Positions 10,746 through 20,864 of a stretch of DNA of 64,000 nucleotides are shown piece after piece. The DNA is taken from contig CM041293.1 of the NCBI GenBank assembly GCA_023052935.1, positions 166,677,341-166,741,340 of the forward strand. Direction: 5' to 3'. The DNA is from Piezodorus guildinii (taxonomy: Eukaryota > Arthropoda > Insecta > Hemiptera > Pentatomidae). The first letter of the stretch is position 1; each line of letters begins with the position of its first letter. The notes below the pieces were generated by a model that was given only the letters and a program-made list of their open reading frames with translations, did no database searches and was not told the DNA's origin. The position numbers were made by a program, and so were the translations under genes.

Positions 10746-11211
10746 ACTTTACAGGCACTTTAAAGGAAACAAGTTTAAACCTTTGTGATATTTAAGCCTA
10801 TTAATAGTGAAACGGTTGCCACACGGGCGTATAGTTGTCACAAATATAAAATTTTAGTTTCGTTACACACACACACACATTGTTTCTAAATATTGCATAT
10901 ATACTCCGCTTAAGGCTTCTACTTATTTTGTGCTGTTAGTCATTAGCATTGTCTTCGTATGATTTGATAAAGTCCAACTCTCACACTATGGGTAATGAGA
11001 TCATAAATCGATTTATTTAATTATACACATGAAATGTTATTTATTTAGCAATAATTGCTATTATATATAATAGACTACACTTATCAGTTAATTCTAAGAA
11101 TATTAATATAAAACTTCTATTGTTAAATTTATTATTATTTACAAAAGTTAAAATTGATTCATAAACCAAGAGGATAATATCAGAAACAATAAGTGTATGT
11201 TATTGAATCTA

Positions 11212-12066
11212 TTTGGTTGTGTCACATGAAATGTCCGTTTTCAAGGTAAAGAATTTTTATTAAAAATACGATATGAAAACAATATAATTTTATTCGAAGT
11301 ATTTACCTTCTTTTTCTACACATTTTTCCCAACGTGACACCAACTTTTTAATCCCCGAACTAAAAAACTCTGAGCTTTGAAGTGAAACAAAATCTGAAAA
11401 CGCACTTTTCACTTGATCATGATTTTCAAAAAGTTTTCGTTTGACGAAGTTGTTAAATTCCTGAACAGGTGGTAATCTGTTGGAGACATGTTCGGAGAAT
11501 ATGGTGGGTGCGGAAGAACTTCGTAGCCCAGTTCTTTAAATTTTTACACGGTATGTTTTGAAACATGGGGTCTTGCTGCCGCTCAGTGAGATCATACGGT
11601 ACCCATGTATCGAGCTTTTTTACTTTCCCAATACACTTTAAATGTCTGGGAACGGTAGATGCACTTGCATTTAGTTGTGCTGAGAGTCCTTTAACTGTTT
11701 GGTAGGGGTTTTCTTCTACTGTATGTTTGAGGACATCGTTGTCTATTACGGATGGAGGTCATTAACACTCCCCTACTCCAAACGCCTTGCAAATATTTTC
11801 TAGCGCCTCACTCAGCTGCTGAATGGACGAGCTTAAACTCGTACAAAAATATTACTCGAAAATCGCGTGTTTTCATGTTCTTATTTGGAGGTATACTAAA
11901 AAGTGGTTAATTGATTGGGAAGCTAATGTTTATAATACAAAGGTAGAGGATTAGTAACTGTTTACTTTAAATATGTAAACATTCGGAAGAAAACAACAAG
12001 AATCTGCAAAATCCTTTATGTATTTCAGAAACTATATAAACGGACATTTCATGTGAAACAACCCAA
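11212..12066 (-). mobile_element. Mariner deletion derivative
   Basis: Terminal inverted repeats (left TTTGGTTGTGTCACATGAAA, right its near-complement) are flanked by the TA target duplication (11210-11211 and 12067-12068). The minus strand contains decayed mariner transposase: the helix-turn-helix end (NPYQTVKGLSAQLNASASTV), then LDTWVPYDL. It then jumps directly into the ARPHVSK..KELGYEVLP region. The codons for the first two catalytic aspartates are missing, as is the RRWFAKF linker present in the copy at 14330. It is non-autonomous and full of stops. Confidence 0.9.
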
Positions 12067-12068
12067 TA

Positions 12069-12920
12069 TTACTTTGCATTTTGCATGTTGAACTTTTTTT
12101 CACTAGGCAGTAGATGCCTCGTAGAAACTTGCAGTCTAATAGCGGACGATACATTTTATGAGACTTCCAGGAGGTTTTTGTCCGTAAGCAATAGCTTTTA
12201 TAGCTGCTGTTATTGATCTTCTTCCCAGAACTCACGCATTATCAGTCACGATTAGGGGCAATCGGCGTAAGCTATCCCTTCTTCATCTCAGCAGAAACGG
12301 CGTTATAGCAACTTGTGTCTAGGAAATGAATTTCGGTTTTGAACAGAAGGAGTTGTAACATATAAGGAAGTCAATGGGTATAGACAGTGGGGTTTACAAA
12401 GGAAACAAGGAAGTATTAACGGCAGTGGTCAGAGAAAAGCCATGTAGTATTAGAAAGCGTATCCATTTTGATTTTTTTTTTTTTTCCTTATCCACTTAAT
12501 TTAAAATTCTTAATTTTTCGTTTTCGTTACTAAATTATTCTTTTTTCTGTAACTTGCATACATTTTAAGGAATTGCGGAGTTCTTAAAAGTTTCAATGAT
12601 TTTCAAAATGAAGTACATCTGCGACAGGGCTCGCTTCTGGTTGTTAGGTGTCCTTAAAATTACCTCTTAAGCCTATCTTATTCTATAATAACTTAATCAG
12701 GTACAATAGCATTTTGCTACCGTTTTGGAGCTGGTGGAGGTATTAAGCTAGAAACTAGTACATTATAGTAATTTAATATTCGCAATTTGTTTTGTAGTTT
12801 CAAAAAACTTGACCTGGCGTCGCTTCATAAACTCTTGCACAGTTAGGATGCTCAACATTTTATAGACATTGAGAGTTTTTTCCCTCCAGAGTGAAGTACT
12901 TCTGCATATTTTTTTTTACA
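12069..12920. other. No gene recognised
   Basis: No motif or repeat that I can assign. The small open frame crossing 12032-12235 overlaps the mariner end and is chance. Confidence 0.45.
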
Positions 12921-12927
12921 ATTCAAA

Positions 12928-13023
12928 ATGGCTTTAGAACAATCCATAGAAATTATTGCTGTGGCCAGATTCTTTCTTAGATTTGGCCACAGCAATGATT
13001 TCTATGGATTGTTCTAAAGCCAT
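12928..13023. repeat. Near-perfect 40-bp inverted repeat (hairpin)
   Basis: Arms 12928-12967 and 12984-13023 are complementary over 40 bases with a single difference (a G-U wobble if transcribed from the plus strand), separated by a 16-base loop. The left arm starts ATGGCTTTAGAACAATCCAT. The shape and size fit a small-RNA precursor-like hairpin, but a local inverted duplication would look the same. No transposon ends or tail surround it. Confidence 0.8.
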
Positions 13024-13602
13024 TGGAATCGTATCCTGGTTACAATGAATGTCAATTGTTAAGAATCCTTTCAACGAGAATGGCGACATTAACTTAGAAT
13101 AAATGAATCAAATTAAAACAGTGCTTAAAATTTGAAAATCGGGCATATCTTTTGAAATAGTAAATTAGTCCTTTTCGGGATATTTAATAAAAATTTAAAA
13201 TATGAACAATTTTGAAGTGATATTTGGCGGTAATACATAAAAAACATAGTAAATAACATAGTTTGTGTATAAAGTACATAATCATTAGAACCGAGAAACA
13301 TTATGAAATAAAACTTTTTTTTTTACAGCAATGTAATATTTAAAGCAATGTAGGTATGTTGTTATGTAATTTATTTTTTATTTTTTTGCTATGTTATGCT
13401 TGGTAATTTTTTATTTATTTGTTTATCGATTTCGCATATCGTTGCTATCATAGGTTTTTTTCGGGATTAATTTATTTTTTCTATCATGCGCTTCTTCTGT
13501 TGTTTCTGTAATATAATTTAATATTCTAAAAATAAATTAAAAGTATTCTAAAAAAAAAAATAATATCCTGAATAAAAATAATTTAGATAAGGAAGATGTT
13601 TG

Positions 13603-13760
13603 GTGGTGCGGTCAGCAGGAAGAAACACACATTAAAACGTAGTGCTTATTTTAATTGTGTGCCGACGTTTCGGCCTACATTCTGGGCCTTCATCAGGGCT
13701 AAGAAAAACAAGATAACAACCAATGTCATTATAAGCGTAATAATGTGTTAGGTATATAAT
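13603..13760 (-). mobile_element. Penelope-like terminal-repeat remnant (probable)
   Basis: The segment shares GGTGCGGTCAGCAGGAAG and the downstream AATTGTGTGCCGACGTTTC with the foldback locus at 20865-20940, and contains the hammerhead core at 13661-13699. No coding region accompanies it. Confidence 0.5.
13661..13699 (-). ncRNA. Hammerhead ribozyme-like motif, no helix III
   Basis: On the minus strand, 39 bases read GCC, CUGAUGA, one extra A, GGCC/GGCC pairing around a 9-base loop, GAAAC, GUC, GGC. Helix I is GCC/GGC and the cleavage triplet is the favoured GUC. As at 10221, helix III is just the self-complementary ACGU, so only a dimer could fold fully. Architecture is identical to the 10221 motif while the helix II sequence and loop differ. 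That pattern of compensating change supports a real structural RNA. Confidence 0.68.
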
Positions 13761-14420
13761 AATAATATGATGACAGTAATAAAATATGGAAAAAAACACA
13801 AAATTAAATGTAAAATGATATTAAGATAACAGTTATAAAGTATGGAAGCGAGAAAAATTAAGATGATAATATTTCAATTAGACTATTTAAAGGGAAACTA
13901 AGCAAATGATTGAATGTTAAAAAAACAATATGTGAACAATAACGATTTTAAATATGAACAATTTTGAAGTGATATTTGGCGGTAATACATAAAAAACATA
14001 GTTAGTATATTAAAAGTACGTAAGTATTAGAACCGAGACACATTATTAGAGAAAATAATTTTTTTTTTTTACAGCAATGTAATATTAAACTGACAATTGT
14101 ATATAACGGAAAAAGATATTAACGTGGAAAGAGAGAGGAAGAAATAAGCGGTGACAAGAGATAATAATCAATAAGAAAGAAAATACATACTGAATCTGAG
14201 ACTGTAACTAAAGAAGTGCTATGCTACAACCATCTTTTTTTTCTTCTTTTTTTTTTGGGATAATTTTTAAAAATATCAATCATTAATTTAATTGAAAAAA
14301 TGTATATATGTTTCATAAAGGTATTAATATTAGGTTGTGTCACATGAAATGTCCGTTTTCAAGGTAAAGGATTTTTATTAAAAATACGATATGAAAACAA
14401 GATAATTTTATTCGAAGTAT

Positions 14421-15543
14421 TGAATGAATGAATAAAATGCTTTATTTACATAATATACAAAATAGTAATAACATATATATACATTTTTTGAGATCAAAGC
14501 CCACAAGACAATGGCGTTAAGCCGTCTGTCGAGTTGCCCCTTTTTCTTTTCTTTTTTTCAGTTTTGATAATAATTTATATTTTTAGTAATGTTATGATTT
14601 ATTTTTATTGATTGTAAAAATTTAATAATTAAAATGCTGTACCAAAAAATTTCTGTATTTTAATGATTTATTTAAATATGCTGCAAATTTAACCCAATCT
14701 AGCCCATTTAGTCTATCTATTACCTCTTCTGGTATATTTTCCCAAGTATTTCATCTTGAACTCCTTTAAGACAGGACATATTGCCAAAAAGTGGTAGGTA
14801 TCCTCTGGCACATTTAGGTTGCACATAGCACAGGTAGGTATCCTATCCCTCCTCCATGGCTGACAATTAAGTCCCATCATTTCTCCTCTTGCTTTAAATA
14901 TCAGAGATTTATTATAAAGACTAAGGTTGTTGTGGTGGATGTAGGAAATAGCTGTTTCAGGATCAAGTTTTGCATATAACATATGAATTGGCTATTGCTG
15001 GCTGCGGATATCATTTCTGTTCGGATTTTTGTTTCCATTTTATTAATGAGGTAGTCCGGATTCATTTTTTTAATGGTTTATTTATTAATTTCTATTTGTA
15101 GCTGGTCACCTATTTTCATTATTTGCATATACCATGATATCTTTTTTTCTATTACAACTTGTGTTAAGAAATTCGTTAATCAACTTGGAGGGTGGCTTTC
15201 TAATACTTTACGGATATATTTTAGATGTAATTTTAAGGTATAACTGTAGAGGGGAGAGGTGGCAGTTTCTAAATATAATATGTAATCAGGCGTGTTCTGT
15301 GGGAGATAAAAGAGCCTTTTTATGAAATATTTTTGTACCCTTTCTACTTCCGGTAAATTCAAATATCCCCATACCTGAGCCCCATAGCAAAACCACTGCT
15401 CGTAGGGCGCTGTTAAAAACTTTTTTTATTAAAGCATTTTTTTATTTACTGGAATATTTTTACTATCTATAATTTTTTTCCATACACTATTTATTGCAAA
15501 TTTAGCTTTTATTACTTTTTCTCTATTGTTCATTTTAAAGTTG
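14421..15543 (-). mobile_element. Non-LTR retrotransposon with CCHC-type C-terminus, nested in mariner
   Basis: Bounded by an exact 17-bp duplication, AATTTTATTCGAAGTAT, at 14404-14420 and 15544-15560. Reading on the minus strand, about 15360-15180 gives the segment VQKYFIKRLFYLPQNTPDYI. Then 14982-14713 gives SLIFKARGEMMGLNCQPW and a zinc-binding-like CAMCNLNVPEDTYHFLAICP, the usual end of such ORF2 proteins. The 3' tail is a (TTCA)n repeat at the 14421 end. The 5' end is truncated and the frame broken. The plus-strand remnant at 43597-44520 belongs to a related family. Confidence 0.88.
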
Positions 15544-15559
15544 AATTTTATTCGAAGTA

Positions 15560-16140
15560 TTTACCTTCTTTTTTTTTTTCACATTTTTCCCAACGTGGCA
15601 CCAAATTTTTTATCCCCTAACTGAAAAGCTCTGAGCTTTGAAGTGAAACAAAATCTGAAAACGCACTTTTCACTTGATCATCATTTTCAAAAAGTTTTCC
15701 TTTGACGAAGTTGTCTAAATTCCTGAACAAGTGGTAATCTGTTGGAGACAAGTCGGGGGAATATGGTGGGTTCGGAAGAACTTCGTAGCCAAGTTCTTTC
15801 AATTTATGCACGGTATGTTGTGAAACATTTGCTGCCGCATGTATCGAGCTTTTTTACTTTCCCAATACACTTTAAATGTCTGGAAACGGTAGATGCACTT
15901 GCATTTAGTTGTGCTGAGAGTCCTTTAACTGTTTGGTAGGGGTTTCCTTCTACTGTATGTTTGAGGACATTGTTGTCTATTACGGACGGAGGTCTTCCTC
16001 GGGGCAAGTTTTCCAAGTCGGTATTCCCAGCTGAAAACTTAGCAAACCAACGGCGAATGGTCCGTTCATTAACACTCCCTTCCCCAAAAGCCTTGCAAAT
16101 ATTTCTAGCCGCCTCACTCAGATGCTGAATGGCCGAGCTT
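15560..16140 (-). pseudogene. Mariner transposase, internally deleted
   Basis: Going 5' to 3' on the minus strand: a paired helix-turn-helix DNA-binding region with SVNERTIRRWFAKFSAG, the linker LENLPRGRPPSVIDNN, and a second helix-turn-helix (KGLSAQLNASASTVSRHLK). After a deletion junction near LDT come LKELGYEVLPNPPYSPDLSP and TDYHLFRNLDNF. The last block contains the third catalytic Asp; the region with the first two is gone. At least two frameshifts break the rest. It cannot make active transposase, though the DNA-binding half is readable. Confidence 0.88.
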
Positions 16141-16859
16141 AAACTCGTTCAAAAATATTACTCGAAAATCGCGTGTTTTCAAGTTCTTATTTGGAGGTAT
16201 ACTAAAAAGTGGGTAATTGATTGGGAAGCTAATGTTTATAATACAAAGGTAGAGGATTAGTAACTATTTACTTGAAATATGTAAACATTCGGAAGAAAAC
16301 AACAGAGATCTGCAAAATCCTTTATGTATTTCAGAAACTATAAAAACGGACATTTCATGTGAAACAACCCAATAGAATACCTTGGTTGATTTCGAGATGA
16401 TAGATTTTTGTGGGTTCTTTAATATGTGAATAAAAGCTTGTTGTAATTTAGTGTAATTATTTAGATAATACAATTAATGATTACCTTTTAATGAGCTGCT
16501 CGTTACTTACTGCGCTGACTAAAGTGTGTGGTTATCAGCTAAGAAGCTACATCTGCATTTTCACTTAGGAGGGATCTAGTTAATGGTTAGAGCTGGTAAA
16601 CAGGTCAGGTCAGATTCTCACTCCTGCACTTAAGTTAATTATTTACTAACACTTTTGTTTTTGTACAATAACATTCTCATTTTATAGTAAACTAAATTTT
16701 ATATAGATTTTTCTTAACCAAATGTGGAATACCTAAAAATACAATTTTTATATTTATTTTATGCAAGTTCATTATATAATATTAACAATTATTTTTATTT
16801 TTTACGATTTGTTTTACTTTTCAAACAATATATTTATTCTTATTATACTAAACTATCAT

Positions 16860-17220
16860 TTCCATTGCCTTACTATTTTGTGTAGATTTGAATTGAATTT
16901 GGGCATGTCCAGAATATAAGGCTTGGGTCACCTCAGTTATTTTCGACGATAGAGAAAAGTATGTATAGAGTTTTAGGGTCAGTAAAGCGCGATAATAAAA
17001 AAAAAAAAAAAAAAAAATTAATGAATTGAAATTTCGTCTATATATACGCTTGTAACTAAGTGATTTTTTAAGATAGAGAAAACATTTATTAGTGTTTTCA
17101 AGCAAAATACCGCGAATAATTATAAAAAAGAGTGTAAAAAAAATTCACATAAATACGCCAATAACTTAGTTATTTTTAAAGATAGAGAAGAAATATAAAT
17201 AGGAAGCTTTAAAAAAAAAA
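16860..17220. repeat. Degenerate satellite-like repeat
   Basis: Two or three diverged units share a motif of the form 'ACTTAGTTATTTTTAAAGATAGAGAA' shortened and varied (16935, 17055, 17165), followed by an A-run. Related units in reverse orientation occur at 47265-47760, and a further unit lies at 18055-18160 beyond the palindrome. Confidence 0.5.
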
Positions 17221-17226
17221 TAAAGT

Positions 17227-17312
<86 letters not shown>
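17221..17312. repeat. (AC)n(AT)n microsatellite
   Basis: About 26 bases of AC repeat lead into about 63 bases of AT repeat. A second (AT)n tract of about 76 bases at 17955-18030 borders the other side of the palindrome at 17341-17954. Confidence 0.95.
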
Positions 17313-17314
<2 letters not shown>

Positions 17315-17340
17315 TGATCAGTTCTCGACTGTTGATAATT

Positions 17341-17950
17341 TAAGTTTGTGTTGTTCTTAGGTTGCAGTCAATGAATAAACAATTTTATCTATGCGACGTT
17401 TCGAGAATTTATTGTTCTCATAATCATGCCTTAACAGTGGAAAAAAACAGAACATTAATATTATTGTACAATAATTAATATATGATGTTATTGTTAGAGA
17501 TATAAAAAAGAGTACATTGAACAATGAATATTAATACAGTAGGTACATAGATATTTTAAATTAGGATTTACATTAAAGATATTATTATAAAATTACTTAC
17601 AATTTTGGACAAAATAGTGTCTTAATTAGGCATGTTAAGCCTACAATGCCTAATTAAACACATGCCTAATTAAGACACTATTTTGTCCAAAATTGTAAGT
17701 AATTTTATAATAATATCTTTAATGTAAATCCTAATTTAAAATATCTATGTACCTACTGTATTAATATTCATTGTTCAATGTACTCTTTTTTATATCTCTA
17801 ACAATAACATCATATATTAATTATTGTACAATAATATTAATGTTCTGTTTTTTTCCACTGTTAAGGCATGATTATGAGAACAATAAATTCTCGAAACGTC
17901 GCATAGATAAAATTGTTTATTCATTGACTGCAACCTAAGAACAACACAAA

Positions 17951-17954
<4 letters not shown>
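17341..17954. repeat. Perfect palindrome, 294-bp arms, 26-base spacer
   Basis: I compared the arms 17341-17634 and 17661-17954 base by base: they are reverse complements over all 294 positions. The spacer is 17635-17660. Each arm contains a diverged hammerhead-like motif (plus strand 17866-17902, minus strand 17393-17429): a UGAU core, GAG/CUC helix II, then GAAACGUCGC. This places it with the inverted-pair elements at 10134 and 20865. Perfect identity means very recent formation, gene conversion, or a read or assembly inversion artefact. The flanking (AT)n tracts are typical places for either. Confidence 0.9.
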
Positions 17955-18034
<80 letters not shown>

Positions 18035-18523
18035 TATTTAACACACAGTTTATAGTAGATGTAAATCTACCGCAAATTGGTTATTATTGAAGATAGATAA
18101 ACATTTTAGATTTTCGAGACCAAGACAACGCGATGAACTAAGAGCAAAAAAAAAAAAAAAAATTAACAAAACCATTTTGGATGGTCAACCCACATACGGT
18201 TCAAGATGCGCAGAATCCGAATAAGAAAAAAAAAACATTTCATCTAATTAGTAAATAAATAAATACCAAAATTTTGAAATTGAAACTAAATACAACATGA
18301 AAAAAGAATCATTGAAATTGGTTAAGAACTAGCAGAGCTATAGCGTTTTGAAATCAGCAGTAGTGATATGCTATTATCTTTTTAATTATTATTATTGCTT
18401 TTCATATAATTTAATTGCCTATCTACAGTTGTATAAACTATTGTACACTAATAATATTTTGATTTGGTAATAATAAACCATTGTGTAATAATTTTAAGAG
18501 TTTTTATGTTTTAAGTAGTAAGG

Positions 18524-19095
18524 TCCTCACACAAGACTGAAACGACAAGAAACTGCTCAAAGATATCGATTACTACAACACTTACTAGACAAACGTTCAA
18601 AACTTCCAGTATATTACAAATGACTCATTAACATCACAATTATCAGACCCATTTGGATAAATGGAATCGAGATTTGGGGTTCTACGAAACCATCTAAATC
18701 CTCCCGCATCCAGTTCTTACAATCCAAAATCCTTCGCAAAATCCTGAATGCTCCTTATTTTGTCACAAATCAACTCCTCCATTATGACCTAAACATCCCA
18801 TTTGTTGCAGACATAGCCCGTGATAGATACTCCTCTTTCCATTCTAAACTCCCTGCCCATACAAACCCACTTGTCCGTAATTTATCTTCCTTCGATATCC
18901 CTGATAACCCTCCAAGGCGACTGAAAATAAGTAGTCTCGGGACCTACTGTATTAAAATAGTTAGTGAAGTGCTACCACTGGGTGGTTCTTTCTCAAGACA
19001 TTTTCATGACTTTTTATATTCATTCTGCATATTTACTTATTGTATTCTTTAGTACAGTTGTAAATTACTATAAATAAATAAAAAAAAAAAAAAAA
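18524..19095 (+). mobile_element. Jockey-B non-LTR retrotransposon, 5'-truncated
   Basis: It begins inside the reverse transcriptase ORF (KTETTRNC-like codons at 18535) and continues through RPIWINGIEIWGSTKPSKSS and NAPYFVTNQLLHYDLN. It ends with a 3' untranslated region and an A-run. A short duplication TAGTAAGG lies at 18516-18523 and 19096-19103. One stop (TGA near 18618) and other changes break the frame. It is the cleanest reference for the 3' end of this family in the window. Confidence 0.85.
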
Positions 19096-19103
19096 TAGTA
19101 AGG

Positions 19104-20242
19104 CTCTGAAAGTTGAGAAAAAAATCGACTTAGCATAATTTTGATTATCTAGAGAATATTCTTATGAGGTTATTAGTATGTTAAGAGTATTTCATTATGG
19201 CCTAATGAAAGGGGAATAAAGCAAATATTTTGTTTCAGCTCTATTGGTAAGAGGCTGAAGGTTATTACTAGTTTTCGATGTATGCCAACAGATTTCTTTT
19301 AGTTCAGAATATAACGGAACAAAACAGTAACATTTCTAATGTAAATCAATCAATTATGTAACAAAAACATTAACTTACATTTTATGATATTAATGCTCTA
19401 AAAATAAGGCATTGAATCACCAATATATTTCTATTTGTAAGAAATATGTTTGCGTAGTATCGTATTGATTTAAACGTCAATTTTCTCCAGTTCTTTCTCA
19501 ATTAATGACGATGTCTCCTCAAATCCTTCCTTTTTTAAGTTACTTCCGAAAATTCAAGAATTTTTATTAATAATAAACAAAGCTATAAATAAATATTTGT
19601 TTACATTATTTTATTTAAATTTTTATTAGGTTATCTCTCTATATAATGAAAACTATATCAACAATCGTTTAGAGATTTAAGATAATCGTTGACACCTGAT
19701 TCTTGAATTTTATAGTTAATTCCTTTGATAACTAAAATAAATAAAATAATTGATATCCAACCACTTGCTAAATAAACTACTATTTAATTAATCACGACAT
19801 TGTTAAGCCTAATCTTTGAATACAAAAACAACACTGGCTAGTTTTTATTTTTAAATTAAAATAGTTTTGGGGATCTGACTTACTTGATTTTCTTTTATTT
19901 GAACGAACAACACTTAATCAAACACAAGCAACTTAAAATTTAATTGTACCATATTGACACGGAAAAGTTCGCTTTCGCCATATTTGTCATGGTTATTGGA
20001 AAATCCTAACCCCTAGCCCTAAAAAGATTAGCTTCGTTAGGTTAGAAACTCTTACAATCGCTGGAGGAAAAGTTGAAAAAAAATGAAATATTTTACGGCC
20101 GTGAGAGGAGGGCTGTTCTAAACAATTTACAACGATTTCGTTTAAGAGTGTTTATAAATGGTGTAATTAATAAAGAAATTTTCTCTAGCCATTTAGATTT
20201 TTTTTTTTTATATCGCAGCAAGATATGTACTTAATCATTAAA
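19104..20242. other. No gene recognised
   Basis: AT-rich sequence without a coding frame or a repeat shared elsewhere in the window. Confidence 0.5.
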
Positions 20243-20475
20243 AGTCTGGTGCGCGCAACACATATAATATATAAATTAATGAAAAATGTGTTTCTATAGA
20301 AACGTGTATTTTATTAAATAATCTATTATAATAATATTATGTTATTATTGATATTAATATAATATTAACAATATTATTATATCTAAAAATCAGTTATTTT
20401 AGTTTTATCGATTTTCCATCACTTTTATTTATTTTTTTTTTTTTTATAAAATCTTCAGCTTTCCAACGGTATGTA
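20243..20475 (+). mobile_element. Family M, 5' fragment
   Basis: It starts TCTGGTGCGCGCAACACA and continues through the GTGTTTCTATAGAAACGTGT segment to TTTCCAACGGTAT, then runs into a TA-rich stretch. The ACTTTCACTTACCT motif just inside the normal end is deleted. Confidence 0.7.
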
Positions 20476-20864
20476 TATATATATATATACATATATATAC
20501 ATATATATTATATACAAATTATATAATTATTTTTTTTTTTTAATTGAAATTAATATACACTATAAATAAACTAAATATACAATATCTACCCTCGTAGATA
20601 ACCAAATTAAATGTCTAATTAGTAGCATGACGGAAAAGAAAAGACTGACGGTGCCACCGCACCATCCTCGAAACCATCTAGTCATTTATTTGACGTGGGT
20701 GGGTCGGCCTTTACATATATATGCATATTGCACAGCGTGAAATAATATATAAGCTCAAATTTTATGGTGAGGTAAATTTTTTTTGTTTTTTGATCAATGG
20801 TCTATTATTGAAAATAATAAGCCCTTAAGAAAATAAACTAATTTACAATGATTGATTAATTATT

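Larger units (their letters stand above)
9283..10880 (+). mobile_element. Family M copy, interrupted by nested insertions
   Basis: The start has CACACGACTTTCACTTAC, as in other family M copies. The middle (10457-10660) has the GATAATATTTTTT...TTTAGCT segment, and the end near 10850-10880 matches the AAATATGAAATTTCAGTTTC region followed by an (AC)n run. The family's usual 3' terminus is missing. It is split by an RTE-like insertion (9521-10456) and a SINE-3 fragment (10666-10745). Confidence 0.75.
13195..14090 (+). repeat. Pair of 150-bp direct repeats flanking a hammerhead locus
   Basis: The segments 13195-13345 and 13951-14090 share long stretches such as TGATATTTGGCGGTAATACA and the TTTTACAGCAATGTAAT end. 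They lie about 755 bp apart in the same orientation. Between them is the hammerhead-bearing segment at 13603-13760. The arrangement is like terminal repeats of a retroelement, or two copies of an uncharacterised repeat. Confidence 0.6.
14330..16372 (-). mobile_element. Mariner derivative split by a non-LTR insertion
   Basis: Inverted repeats begin TTAGGTTGTGTCACATGAAA at 14330 and end at 16372, with TA duplications at 14328-14329 and 16373-16374. Removing the insertion at 14421-15543 plus one copy of its 17-bp duplication leaves about 900 bp of mariner. The minus strand codes for decayed transposase (see 15560-16140). Confidence 0.92.
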
